Shown piece after piece: positions 10,312-20,414 of a DNA stretch of 26,178 nucleotides. The stretch is from positions 1-26,178 of the forward strand of contig JAKOGH010000992.1 of the NCBI GenBank assembly GCA_024811115.1, given 5' to 3'. This DNA is from Terana coerulea (lineage: Eukaryota > Basidiomycota > Agaricomycetes > Polyporales > Phanerochaetaceae). The position numbers and the translations under genes were made by a program. The stretch's first letter is position 1; every line of letters begins with the position of its first letter. The notes under the pieces are model-generated. The model did no database searches. It worked only from the letters and a program-made list of their open reading frames with translations, and was not told where the DNA came from.

Positions 10312-11837
10312 CTATATGTGATGAGAAGGCGCAGACTCCTTGTCCTCGCCTGAATACGCCGATCCGACACCAGACCCAGCTCCTCCTTGACGGTGCTCCT
10401 CGTGTGCCAAATGGCCAGTGATGTAGTCCACCTGAGAGGGAGTGATGACTGCATGATCGTTAGCGTCGGGTGCATGCCGGGCTACTGCGTGCTCACCTCT
10501 GGACGAGTCGGCGAAGAAGACTTCGTAGAAGAGCGCGGCAAGAGAGGTAGTCGGAATGTTGGTCAAGGCCGCCAAGGCGGCGTAGTTTCCGCCGGATGCC
10601 TTCCGACCCCAGATGGTCATAGCCATAAGTCGACCACCCACATCTCTTGCCGTGTTTGCGGAAACTAGAAATTATGCTGAGCGTTGTGGTCCCAATCAAG
10701 ACGAGAACGCTCAATCGCTCACGTCCGACAGGTGCATAACCCCAGATGGCCATCGCGCTGGATGAATAAGGCGTTGAGTGACGATGTTCATAAGTCGGCT
10801 GAGAACAGTGAACTTACTAGGTCATCGCCACAATCCACGGTCCTGCGACCGGGGACACAAAGAAATTCGTGGGATCAAGGCAAGCCCATATCGATAGTCC
10901 AAGGACAAAGTCCTACATCGGGCACCCATGTCAATAAATCTACTTCTCGGCATCCGCAAGATGAGAGCGCGCACGCAAAGGAATTCGCTCAAGAGGACTT
11001 GTCCGAGACTGGAGCCTGGGCTAACGTATAACGCGAAGATGCCTGCAGGTCCGCTGGGCGTGAAGAAGACTGCGTCAAAGACACCCTTGGCCGTGAGTGC
11101 GACTTCGACTTCCTGATGGACCATTAGCTGACGATGGTAGTATATTTGTGCAGGACAGCGTACCTGGATGAGGTGGCGGTATTGCACGTAGATGAGCAGA
11201 CAGGCGATGTACCCTCCGAGGATCTGTGCCACGATGTACCTCAGGCCCTTGGCGACGGGGAACTTCTTGAATATCATAAAGGCCACGGTAATTGAGGGGC
11301 TGAAGTGTCCACCGGAGGTGCTCGAGCAAATCTAGTCGATTCGTCGCGCCGTTAGCGGCATTGATTTCCTGCGAGCGCGCCGGTACTCACCACTAGGGCC
11401 AGAACAACACCGATCGCGTACGCAAATCCGATTTGGAACAGTGCTTGTACCGTTCTCGGTAAGATAGCTCATAACCATACAGATGTATTCACTTACATCC
11501 CAAGGTCGGTTGTCCGATCAGGCCACCGAGAACCCATGGCGCAGTAGAGCCAGCACCTATCCGCAATGGTTTTCAGCAAGAGCAGGCCCCAGGTTTCGAC
11601 GATCAAAGCGTACCAGCGAAGACGTATAGGAAGACCCCCATCTAGAAGGAGAAAATCGTTTAGTCTCGCTCGTCCAGCACAGCTGTGCATAGTACTCACG
11701 AATTCCGCCACAAGTTCGGCGATCCAGTGAGCTTGCCTGTGGCGCAGCCGCTCCCACCTCTGCAAGAGTACCGGCCGCTGGTGTATATCGGCAAGGTGGG
11801 TGAACTGGGGGCGGGGGAGTTTGTGCAGCTCGGACAT
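10312..11837 (-). CDS. MIP-family aquaporin with atypical NPA motifs
   Basis: Membrane channel for water or small solutes. Ten exons: 11837-11700, 11641-11614, 11556-11497, 11443-11391, 11331-11164, 11112-10975, 10912-10818, 10757-10723, 10664-10497 and 10448-10312. All nine junctions keep frame and the product is 339 aa. Six hydrophobic helices are visible: WIAELVAEFMGVFLYVFAG, FQIGFAYAIGVVLALV, YIVAQILGGYIACLLIYV, LGQVLLSEFLCDFVLGLSI, SPVAGPWIVAMTYAMAIW and ALAALTNIPTTSLAALFY. The first pore motif is SGGHFSPSIT (SPS at 104-106 in place of NPA). The second is ANTARDVGGR (NTA at 242-244). The Arg that follows, normally in the selectivity filter, is kept. Orthodox aquaporins have NPA twice, so this is a divergent fungal class and its substrate cannot be read off. 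TATAAA lies 94 bp before the start. Confidence 0.93.
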
Positions 11838-11930
11838 TTTTACCAGGAAGAAAGCAACAAAGCAAAAAGGAAAAGCAAAAAGGGAAAGGGGCAGAAGATA
11901 GGGACACGCAATCTCGCCAGGACCTACTCG

Positions 11931-11936
11931 TTTATA
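11931..11936 (-). promoter_or_regulatory. TATA box of the aquaporin gene
   Basis: TATAAA on the minus strand, 94 bp before the ATG at 11837. The leader between them is rich in C and T on the coding strand. Confidence 0.55.
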
Positions 11937-12800
11937 AGTCCCAGCAAGAGGGCAAGTCCAGGCCGCTCGGAATTCAGGCCGTTGTACCACGCTAGTTCCA
12001 GGGACGTGTCGAGTGACTGGGAGGTGAGTGCTTTGTCTCGTTTCAATGCGGTTACTTGAGTGCATTCCATCAGGACCCATGTCTCAACCGAAAGCAGGAA
12101 CCCGCCGGGTGTAGCGTCCCTAACCACGTTGGCCCGAAGATCGACCGCCAAGTGAGCCTGCAACTCACATTCCTGTCACTTGCTGCAGCACCAGCGAGGT
12201 CGCCGATCTGGAGCAATGTCTGTTTTCTTTCCCCTGCATGACCAGCCGCTTATATCGCAAGACGAAGTGTACGAAATCTCATCCCACGCAGTCTACTAGA
12301 CTGACGTGGTCGCGCGGAGGAGGAAGTTAAGAACACTTTCACGGTGGTGTATCTGCTATTAGCTGCTCATGTGCAGGCTAGGCGATCCCGACAAGTCGGG
12401 ACTTACGTGCGAGCCGCAATTCATCTTGTGCAAGCTTGTGGAAACCCAGACTCCAATCTCCAGGGATGACAAGATGTTCCATTTGGTTGTGATTGCCTAC
12501 GGGGCAGACTAGTTGCGATGGATCTCCACCGAAGCTGTGCGACGACCAACGACCCAGTACGTACGGGCGAACGGCCGCTCTCCATCCAACGCCGATCATT
12601 CCTTGTGAGCGACTGTGCCTTGCAAGCAAGCTACCGACGCACTTCCAGGTATATCTGTGGCGTTAAACCAGTATGCCATGCGGGGAGTACGGTGTCATGT
12701 GCGCCAACAGAAACGCAGGATCATTGCCTGAGACACTTGGCGCGAGACTCGTCGGTTATCGGCGGAGGATGTCTTCAATCAATATCGTCTTATAATCGCG
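11937..12800. other. Intergenic region, aquaporin upstream / J-protein downstream
   Basis: About 0.86 kb. It holds the aquaporin upstream region and the J-protein 3' flank. A small perfect hairpin, TCCCGAC-AA-GTCGGGA, lies at 12386-12401. The open frame at 12518-12946 (+) is mostly an overlap with J-protein exon 3 and looks random. No gene seen. Confidence 0.5.
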
Positions 12801-13518
12801 CTATCCGCTGTTTTGATATCCGCCTGTTGACTTGTCTGCGTCCAGTGATTGCGTATCTTGGCTCGCGCCCTTTCGCCGTCGAGCCTCAGACGAAGCCAGC
12901 GCTTCCCGCCGAGTGTTGTATGTCTGTGCGACAAACAGACCTATAGCCTACGATTTCATCTGTCAGGTAGTAGTTCGCTACATTATCTGGGAGGCACGTA
13001 CCAGTAGAACCGCGCCTAGCATCAATCTATCCTTCCACTTGTCGTCCATCCCAAGATCAAGCTCGGCCCGCCGTCGTTGTTTCGCTCTCCACATGGCCGA
13101 GCTCACATTATGGAAGTCCGCATTCGTTCGCTCCGTTTCTCCTCCAGACTGCGCTAGCTTGGACTTCCCACGCAAGGCGTCATAGGCAGCGGTGATAGCC
13201 TGAAAACGAGTCTGGGCTGTTCCTGGCGGTAGAGGTCGGCTCACAGGTGAGTCGGGATGGTAAATGCGCACAAGTTCATAGTCTGCCAAGGCATAAGTCA
13301 GAGAGAGAAAGTATGGCATGATCTTAAAGGCACCGACACCTTGCTTTCACCTCCTTCTGGTTTGCAGTCCTCGGGAGGTGGAAGATTTGGTGAGGCGTTG
13401 GCTTTGTGTTCGGTGGAAAGGGGTACGGGTTGGCACTAGTGGAAGCGAGTCTTGAGCTCACGCTGAATCTGCAGCGAGTCACTGGCCGAGATATCCGAGA
13501 GCGGGCTGCAAGGATCAT
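12801..13518 (-). CDS. J-domain (Hsp40) co-chaperone, probably mitochondrial
   Basis: J proteins stimulate the ATPase of Hsp70 partners. Exons: 13518-13338, 13282-13002 and 12947-12801, giving 202 aa. The first 25-30 residues are rich in Arg, Ser and Ala with no acidic residues (RSRISRPVTRCRFSVSSR), typical of a mitochondrial targeting sequence. The J domain runs from about 42 to 105, with the HPD triad at 69-71 in ELVRIYHPDSP. Intron 1 uses donor GTCGGT: only that junction (phase 1) restores KARYYELVRIYHPD. A basic stretch (WRAKQRRR) and a hydrophobic segment (LMLGAVLLAIGLFVAQTY), spliced across exons 2 and 3, suggest a membrane anchor near residues 146-163. No G/F-rich or zinc domain, so this is a type III J protein. 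Architecture recalls yeast Jid1, which is my best guess and not proven. Confidence 0.88.
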
Positions 13519-13852
13519 GGTGGATGTTCGGGCGTGAGGGCTGTGAGGGTGAGGTGCACGTCAACGGGCCGAGCCGCGAGTGTAAGCAGAAGAGATGCCG
13601 AAGTCTGCCGGAATGATGGGGACGCTGATTACCTCTTTGGGCGGTGCAGCGGCGTGGGCAAGAAGTGCTCGAGCAACGCACTCAGAAGGCACTGGCACTC
13701 TGCAATAGTTTCTGCCGTAGGAATGTATTTTGCAGTCAAGCACAACCCGAGTCCACATGTCACAGCTCGCAATAAAATCCAAAATATTCCCTGTACTGGT
13801 CTCTAGTACCCATAACAAGTCTCCCCTAAAAGCAGCAAAAGAAAATCGACGC
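13519..13852. other. Intergenic, J-protein promoter
   Basis: About 330 bp between the J-protein start and the 3' end of the next minus-strand gene. No TATA box recognised and no gene seen. Confidence 0.5.
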
Positions 13853-15263
13853 TCAGAAGTACAAGCCAATCCAGCCCTTGCTTGACTCTGCAGTCAGCCT
13901 GTCGCCACCGTCCTTGTCGCCGACCCACGGAAGGTGGGAAGAGGTGCGGTTGAACATATCTTGGACACCGCTTGCCGAGAACGACTTAGCCTTCACGTCC
14001 ACTACTCCGCTGAACTCCGCATCCTTGTACGTGAGGTACAGGTCCCCGGCAAGAGCGGCCTTGTGCTCGCTCACGATAGGGCGGTGAGGAGCGCCCTTGT
14101 CGTTCTCGTAGAAAATGTCGGTACGTCCGTTGCCGGTAGTCGTCGTCAGGAGCGCGGAGGCAGGGCCAATGTCAGTGGTGCGGGGGATAGGAATGGCGTG
14201 GACGTTCATGACAGCGTCCCCAAGCCGGGTGCTGAGTGACGCAGATCCGACGATGCTGACCTCACCGACGAGCCAGCCTTTAGCGGTCTCCAGCGAGAGG
14301 TGCGTGGCGTGGAAGTTGGCATGGGGGAGAAGCATGCTCAGGCCGCTAGACATGGCTTGCATGTTGATTGAAAGCACGTCGAGGGTGACCTGAGCTTCTT
14401 GAGCGAATTGAATTTGCGTGACAGATGAGGTTAGAATGTTAAGCTCCTTGAGCGTGGGCGGAATGCGCAAGACGGCGTCGTAGCGCATGCAGGACCGCCC
14501 AACCATCGGAGTGTCGAGTCGCGTGCGACTCTCTGATATGCCATCTTCAACCTCTTCAGGAGAGGGGAAGCGGAACGCGACGTTCTCCAGCAGGGCTTTG
14601 TCGTCTGTGCGAAGAACCATCTCGAACAAGATGTCTTTGGCGTCCGGCGCGCCTTCCGCGAGCACGAGGGTACCAACGGCGCCACCGCGGATATCAACGG
14701 TGTGATCAGCTTTGGAGACGCCAATAGGAATGGAATAGGTCTGCTGGTCCGGGTTGTAGATGTACGAAGCCTTGTCACAGCCGAGCGAAGAGCTGTACTC
14801 AGGCATGCCTTCGAGACCGGTGGGCGATGGCTATGACTCGTTAGCTTCAACAGCCTTGCGCATGGAGTGCAACCTACCGTCACAAGCCAGATAATGAGCT
14901 TGACCGACTGCCACGCGAAGAATATCGCACACACGATCCCAAACGCCTTCCAGAAGATGCCGCATCTATTATTGGGTGTCTCGGTAAGCCTGGGTCCTGT
15001 TCTCGGTAATAGACGGGAAGACGTACTTGAGACCGCAGCAGACGCAACATTCTCTGGCGCGCTTGCGCTTGGGTCTGGAAGCAGCAGGGATCTCGGTGTC
15101 AATAGTGAGGCTCTCAGGTCGCGCTGCGTTGGCTGCCTCTTCGTCAACTGGACTCCGTAAAGCGACCGGTCCATAACCGTCGTCCTCAGTGGGCACTTCG
15201 TTATCTAAGCCGTGCAAGTTAGTCAGACCGCTGAGAAGAAAATGCAAACGAACTGACACTCAT
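13853..15263 (-). CDS. One-TM protein with large C-terminal domain, function unknown
   Basis: Exons: 15263-15260 (only 4 nt), 15204-15027, 14965-14878 and 14830-13853; total 415 aa. The start is decided by splicing: ATGA followed by a 55-nt intron with a TCTGACTAAC branch region gives MNNEVPTEDD, while the same ATG read without splicing meets a stop within 14 codons. The N-terminal 50 residues are acidic and Pro-rich, then comes RPKRKRARECCVCCGLKC, basic and Cys-rich. One transmembrane helix follows at about 64-90 (WKAFGIVCAIFFAWQSVKLI). Residues 91-415 are predicted to lie on the far side and read as beta-rich (short alternating hydrophobic stretches), with no motif I can name. The basic flank before the helix suggests type II topology. 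I recall similar uncharacterised Agaricomycete proteins of this layout. Confidence 0.82.
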
Positions 15264-16272
15264 CGTAGCGATTTTTCAGCTTCAATGCAGTCATCACTAC
15301 GCCAACCATCCCCCAGAATGTTATGTTTCTTTCCAAGAAACCCCGAGCCATAGCGAAAGAATGTTATGTAACAGTAAAGAATGTCGCGGGAACCAAGGAT
15401 TTCGGACCAGAGACCAGGGACTTGAAGTGCGCCGAAGAGAATACGACTACGCCGTCGTCGAGAGGGAAAGGAACAAGGAGTGCAGATGCCGGAGGCTGTG
15501 CGAACGATCCGCGTCTTTATACTGAACCATGATCGCGACGGGTCCGAAGGCATGTCGGGTTTGGCGGAACAAAGGAAGATCAGTTCATCCTCGTTCCTGA
15601 GTAGCGATCACTGATCCGCCTATATCCTCGCCGTTGCTACTAAAACGACGTGACTAATATCAATGCATTGTGCGATAGCGAAATGGCGATGGTTGAGCAG
15701 TTCGAGGAGCGACAAGCGAACAGTAGACAGAAATAACGCTGTTAAATTGCAGTCAGGCATAGCTGTGATACATTATAACTGAGATTTGTGAGCTCTCCAG
15801 GTATTCGTTTTTATGAAGCAAGAATTTTGCCGAAAAATACACTCAACTGCGTGGATCGCTCATACTCTCTTGTACCAATTGCCTGACACATCCTCCTACG
15901 CGCACGGCATTAAATGTTGTGCACATTTAGCGCCCTTGGTTCATTTGTGATCGAGGCCCGCCACCGCCAGGCTCTTATTTCCGCTGTAAACAAAGTTTGG
16001 GCCGCCGGGCTGTGCAAAGAAACGAGTCCTACGTGCAGACCAGATCAGAATATATTCAGGGTTCATTCCATGCACGAAACGCACCTGTCCGTCTCATTCA
16101 AAACCAGGCCATGGCAATCCGTGGGTCAGCCACAACGTCAGCCTCCATGGCAGATAGCGTCCCGCAATCCCTTCCAGTATGTCCTACCCAGGCCACACTC
16201 GGTCTAACATCGCCACTCCTTTCGCTACCGCCACTACCGCCGTCGCCTACCTGCACACTCGTTTCGCACCTC
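15264..16272. other. Divergent intergenic region, about 1 kb
   Basis: Separates two opposed genes encoding one-TM proteins. The frame of the right-hand gene is open back to 15997 (ATG codons at 15997, 16110 and 16149), but the 80 bp before 16273 are CA/CT-rich like a leader. The AT-rich part around 15650-15850 is likely promoter DNA. No further gene seen. Confidence 0.5.
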
Positions 16273-17937
16273 ATGGCACCCCGCGCCACTCGCCGCACCA
16301 AGCAGCACACACAGGCAGACCTGTCTGCCAACTTGCAGCTGCCCGTCACCGTTCCTCTTGCCGTGGCCATGGCGAAGGACCCAGTGCGGAAGACGACAGA
16401 GCCCAAGACGGAGGTGATCTTGGAGCATGTGAGGAAGCGCGGTGCCTACTATAAGCTGCTGGGTAAGAGACAGGACCCTGCTGTGGTGGAGAGCGTTCCG
16501 CATCCACCTGAGCCATACATCTCGCCCCCGGATTTACACGCCTCCACACTGCTCCCTGATGCAAGCCCGCCGTCGCCTACCGCTGTTAGCGCCACAATCC
16601 CAGTTGTACCTTCGATGAAACCGGCCGATATGCATCCTGGTTTGCTCGTAGGCGCTATACTAGCCGGCATGGTCGTGCTCAGCATCATCGCTGCGCTAGC
16701 GAGGATCTTGGTCAACCGCAACCGAAGAATCCAAGCGTCGACTCCGCAGTTTTCGATGTGGCGAGCAGCCAGTTCCGGGACTAAGGTCGACGACGCATCT
16801 GAATGCAGCAGCTTCGGGAATTTCGTCCTAATCAGCACCTCCGAGGGCGAATTCACCACAGCGAGCCTCGGACGATCAAAGCCTCAGGGAATGGCGTCCA
16901 GTCTTTCAGAGAAACTGTCCGGTCCTGAAGCGCAGGAATCCGACATTCGTCGTTACACCCTGCCGAGCATTCTACTCGAGGAGACAGCTTGGCAGCTGGA
17001 GCAACCCTCGCCAACCAGGTTGACGACCTCGGTATCTGCGCCAGTGAGCCCGAGCGAGAAGGACAGAGACGCTTCGCTTCGCATCCAGAGGCAGAAGACG
17101 GCCGAGCTCGCCCAGATAGCGCGCATGAGGTTTGTGCGTGAAGAGCTCCCCGCGTCCGGCGCGTCCTGTCCTGAGCTCAGCTCGCCCGGCAAACGCCAGC
17201 CGGCCACAGACGGCCTGGGCATCGTCCACGAAGAGAGCGAGACCGACATCGCCAGCACCGTTATCCGCGCGCTCGACCGCTTCTCTGTTTCCTTCGACTC
17301 GCTGTCGTCCGTGACGCCTGTCAGCGAGCTCTTCCGGGTCGACGGCAACGGCAGAGTCGTGCGCTTGTCGAGCTCGGCGTCGTCGCCCGCGAGCCCCGCC
17401 TCCGAGGGCGCGCCGCTGACGCCGGCGTCGCCCAGCCTCCCGGACAACGGCTCTATTGCGTCGTGCGAGTCGGATGACGATGCACACAGCGTCCACAGCG
17501 CGGTGGTCGTCCGGATGGCGCATGCGCGGAGCATGGAGATCAAGCACGGCGTGCTGGTGTCGATGAACACCGACGGGTCGATCGCCAACCCGACGCTGCC
17601 CGCATCCCGTTCCTCGGCCGTCTTCCCGGGCAACTCGACCGGACGCCCGGTGTCGACGTCCGCCTTGTCGCAGGCTCCGAGTCTCAGTCCTGTGGTGACC
17701 ACGCCGACGTCGTTTTCGGCGGAGTTCGAGGAGACTTTGGAGGAGCAGATCTTTGGATACAGGGAGAGTGGGCCGTGGTCGAAGGAACAATACCAGTTGA
17801 CGACCCCGGGCCAAGTGAGGGCGTTGACTGAGGCTTTGACCTACAGAAAGCCTCAGCCGGTGCAACGCCAGCAAGCATGGCCCTGGCCTGCACATCGTTC
17901 AGCTGTAGATGAGAGCGGGGACGATGAAGACGATTAG
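16273..17937 (+). CDS. Ser/Pro-rich single-TM protein, function unknown
   Basis: A single open frame of 554 codons with no intron needed. It could extend to 646 aa if translation began at 15997; I chose 16273 because the preceding stretch looks like a pyrimidine-rich leader and the protein upstream is low-quality. Residues 1-60 are basic. A Pro-rich segment follows (PHPPEPYISPPDLHAS). One transmembrane helix lies at about 123-147 (GLLVGAILAGMVVLSIIAAL) and is followed by NRNRR. The long C-terminal part is Ser/Thr/Pro-rich, likely disordered and cytoplasmic, with repeated SPASPAS-type runs, and ends in an acidic tail (DESGDDEDD). The layout (short ectodomain, one helix, disordered tail) recalls fungal SKG6/AXL2-like or wall-sensor proteins, but no named domain is visible. 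Strong GC bias at third positions leaves long shadow frames on the other strand. Confidence 0.8.
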   Translation: MAPRATRRTKQHTQADLSANLQLPVTVPLAVAMAKDPVRKTTEPKTEVILEHVRKRGAYYKLLGKRQDPAVVESVPHPPEPYISPPDLHASTLLPDASPPSPTAVSATIPVVPSMKPADMHPGLLVGAILAGMVVLSIIAALARILVNRNRRIQASTPQFSMWRAASSGTKVDDASECSSFGNFVLISTSEGEFTTASLGRSKPQGMASSLSEKLSGPEAQESDIRRYTLPSILLEETAWQLEQPSPTRLTTSVSAPVSPSEKDRDASLRIQRQKTAELAQIARMRFVREELPASGASCPELSSPGKRQPATDGLGIVHEESETDIASTVIRALDRFSVSFDSLSSVTPVSELFRVDGNGRVVRLSSSASSPASPASEGAPLTPASPSLPDNGSIASCESDDDAHSVHSAVVVRMAHARSMEIKHGVLVSMNTDGSIANPTLPASRSSAVFPGNSTGRPVSTSALSQAPSLSPVVTTPTSFSAEFEETLEEQIFGYRESGPWSKEQYQLTTPGQVRALTEALTYRKPQPVQRQQAWPWPAHRSAVDESGDDEDD

Positions 17938-17974
17938 AGTGTTGCGTGGCGGGGACGATTAGAGTGTTGCGTGG
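17929..17974 (+). repeat. 25-bp tandem duplication over the stop codon
   Basis: A 21-bp block (GACGATTAGAGTGTTGCGTGG) less its last base is GACGATTAGAGTGTTGCGTG; the full block at 17929-17949 recurs at 17954-17974. The first copy carries the TAG stop of the preceding gene. The second copy would supply a further TAG. Confidence 0.85.
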
Positions 17975-18922
17975 ACTTTGGCAGAGCATTGTATCATCAT
18001 TGGGACTACTTCGGAAGGATGTATTAGATCGCGAACATACCCAAAATTGGAACAGGCACTCACAAACGTTCTGAGATGAAACTTCTCATGAGATGATAAT
18101 GTCGGAGGAAGCTGCTCTGTCTTCGGTGAAGACGACCTGATTGCTCGTCCTTTCCGCAAGTCCGACATGCCGACAGCGGACCCGAGCACATCCGCTGCGA
18201 GAGATGTGGCCACGTCGCAAGTGTCTTGCCCGTCATAACTGTCGTCATGATAATGGTGTAGAAGTTGGCGTAAGCATTGTCATCTTCAACTGCAAGAATA
18301 CCCTGTAGCGAAAATTGTGATGGTACCGCTCTCCAGACTCCCAGCGCTGAGGAGCTGAATGGACGGCGTGCCGCAATTCTATGTTAGCAGCAGATAAGCT
18401 GCCATTTACAAGGCATGAGTTCACACCATACAACGTTCGAGTGCCACGGATACACGCACCAAACACGAGTTCATGACGAATCCGCGCGATAGTTTAAGTC
18501 GATGAGTTTATGGCATCCGATTGCGTGTTGGGGGCCGCTGACGGTTGCAAGTCCTAAGCTTCAACATAAAAAGCACAACAAAACTACGAGTGCAAAATGT
18601 CGCAATTTTTCTAGCCGGCGTTGGGTGAGACAGATGAGCGTTGGCTGTCGTAAACTTGGACCCACGAGGAGGAGCGGTCTCCGCTCTAGCGCACATTTAG
18701 CGCGCACGAGACCGCCCACGTGGGCAGATGTCCGGGGTCCCGCTGGAGGCTGATAAGTAAGACGCCCTGGCTCGCACCTTGCTCCGTTGCTCCTCGTCGT
18801 CCACACCAGCGAAAACGTCTCCCCTTCCCAACACCCATTTGCTCGCACGCTCGTATGTTTCAAAACCATTTTCGGTCCCTATGGTCACTAACTCCATCTC
18901 TTTAGGACCAAGTTGGCATACC
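17938..18922. other. Intergenic, about 1 kb
   Basis: Nothing convincing on either strand between the Ser/Pro-rich TM gene and the antizyme start. The last 150 bp (from about 18775) are CT-rich and end CTTTAG before the ATG at 18923, so a 5' UTR intron of the antizyme mRNA may end near 18905. Confidence 0.45.
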
Positions 18923-19979
18923 ATGTCGAATTTTACTATGATAAATCAATCCAAACAGTCATCTAGTATTCGCCCCACGTTCGTGCTTGAAAACCACTGC
19001 CTACGAAGAAAAAGTAGAGCTAACTTGACCTGCAGCAACGGTCGTCAAACCGTTGGAGATGGGGCTTTCTCTTCCGACATGACTCCTAGCGTGCTTGCCG
19101 TCTGCCACATCCAGGGCGACGAGTCGATGTACTACTACTCTACTACCTTCTCTGGCGGGCCCGGGGTGAGTGCATTCCACTGATCGCTTTTTATGCACGG
19201 AATCCCTGACTCTGCACAGTGGCGTTTTTGACATCCCCAATGCAAAATGCCCTCCCGACAGAGGGTCGTCAGACTGGGTGACAGACAGACTGGCGTCGAT
19301 CCTTCCTTCTCCTTCTCCCGCCTCGCACCGCACCACGCTACCCTCATTCGGCTCAGAAAGCTTCAAAGAATCCATCGAGTTCCCCTGCAAACCCGCCGCG
19401 CTCGGCACCCCGCCAGGCGCTGCGTTCCCGTTCCCCACGCCACCGCGGGACATCCTCGCTAAGCGCGAGCGGGCCCCGTCGCCGACGATGCCCACGCCGC
19501 CGCTCACGCCGGACGACTCCGACGAGGGCGGCAGCAGCGTCGCCGCGAACGACGCGCTGGACTTCCTCAGCACGATCTTCCCGCGTGACGCCCTCAAGGC
19601 CTTGCCGCACGCCAAGAGCGTCCAAATTTCTTCTCCGGACCTCGGAGCGACCTTCGACGGCGTGGTCCTTGACCTCCCGGGCAAGCCGAAGACCCTCTAT
19701 GTAGACGGCAAGAGCGCTGTGCATGTCAATCTTCGTGAGAGGTGAGTCGTTCGTTCCGTGGCTCGTATTTCTGTGTCTTACGTCTTGTCAGTATTGTTGC
19801 TCTGCTCGACCTCGCGGACGAACGCCTCGAGTGCACCGCCCTGGTTCTCGCCCTCGAGAAGTCCTGCCCGCTCCTCGGGCGAGCTCCTGCACTCGCTCAT
19901 GTACGTCGGAGGCACGGTTGTCACTGCGCCTGCCTTCCCCGTCGACCCCGTGTACGTCCTCGTCGGAATGGAAATCTAG
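18923..19979 (+). CDS. Ornithine decarboxylase antizyme, +1 frameshift gene
   Basis: Antizyme binds ornithine decarboxylase, sends it to the proteasome and limits polyamine uptake. Exons: 18923-19165, 19220-19741 and 19792-19979. ORF1, read from the ATG at 18923, crosses intron 1 and ends TGG CGT TTT TGA (stop 19229-19231). The conserved protein continues in the +1 frame from GAC at 19230 (FDIPNAKCPPDRGSSDW). The spacing TGG-N6-TGA-N3-CCC matches the vertebrate shift site TGG TGC TCC TGA TGC CCC. The C-terminal domain is clearly antizyme-like: KTLYVDGKSAVHV, LRESIVALLDLADERLE and, in the last part, ELLHSLMYVGGTVV and PVDPVYVLVGMEI. Polyamine-stimulated frameshifting is the known control of this family. 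Oddity: one extra G at 19877-19879 throws the last ~35 codons out of frame; without it the product is about 316 aa. The start is uncertain: 18923 is the first in-frame ATG after a CTTTAG acceptor, and a CTAAC...CAG signal near 19018-19033 could be another intron end. Confidence 0.88.
19226..19232 (+). promoter_or_regulatory. Candidate +1 programmed frameshift site TTT TGA C
   Basis: Last sense codon TTT, then TGA and C. Skipping T19229 continues as GAC ATC CCC in the conserved frame. It lies nine bases downstream of the splice junction at 19219/19220. Antizyme genes are known for +1 shifting at a slippery codon followed by UGA, most often UCC-UGA. The T5 run means an assembly indel must be excluded. 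Confidence 0.72.
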
Positions 19980-20414
19980 TGGCCTAGCGCGTGTACCGAG
20001 TGCGCGGAATTGCGGGATTTATCGTGTCATATTCTTGTGAAGCCCTATGTTTTCGAAATTATCAGTGTGCCCTTTCGCGGTTCCATCCTTTTCCTCTCTT
20101 TCTAGCTATTAATCTATATAACCACGGAGGGGCTATATGTCCTAAGCCATGTAACTGACCCATCGGCATTTGAACAGCAATCACAGTTCCTGTTATTCAT
20201 CTTGACAATTCCACGGGATGATCGACCAGCCTTCGTCGCTGCACTTGTCATGGGACCCATGCCCCTCATTGCTGGGACAGCTGTGGCGCCGGGCGACCCG
20301 TATTTGGACAACTCCCATCAGCGCCAGTTAACGTTCAACTTTCAACGTCCAACGCCCCACCCATCACCGCACCCACCCACCACCGCGCATCTCGTGCAGA
20401 GCCATCCTCTCAAT
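19980..20414. other. Intergenic, antizyme 3' end and promoter of tandem copy A
   Basis: About 435 bp. Its last 110 bp share the block ending CAACTCCCATCAGC (about 20309-20322) with the promoter of copy B (GCGACTCCCATCAGC near 21648). A CA/CT-rich leader follows in both. No further gene seen. Confidence 0.6.

Noticed and set aside
12386..12401. Perfect hairpin TCCCGAC-AA-GTCGGGA
   Set aside because: Seven-base arms are expected by chance at this scale, and there is no gene end or partner sequence to give it a role.
12518..12946. 142-codon plus-strand frame
   Set aside because: Overlaps J-protein exon 3 on the other strand and has no start context or composition of a real protein.
15997..16272. 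N-terminal extension of the Ser/Pro-rich TM gene
   Set aside because: The frame is open but the translated part is compositionally unlike the rest and the DNA looks like a CT-rich leader. Kept only as an alternative start.
16953..17895. Long open frames (249 and 307 codons) on the minus strand
   Set aside because: They lie antisense to the Ser/Pro-rich TM gene and follow from its strong GC third-position bias. Composition is Arg-rich and random, with no signal or domain.
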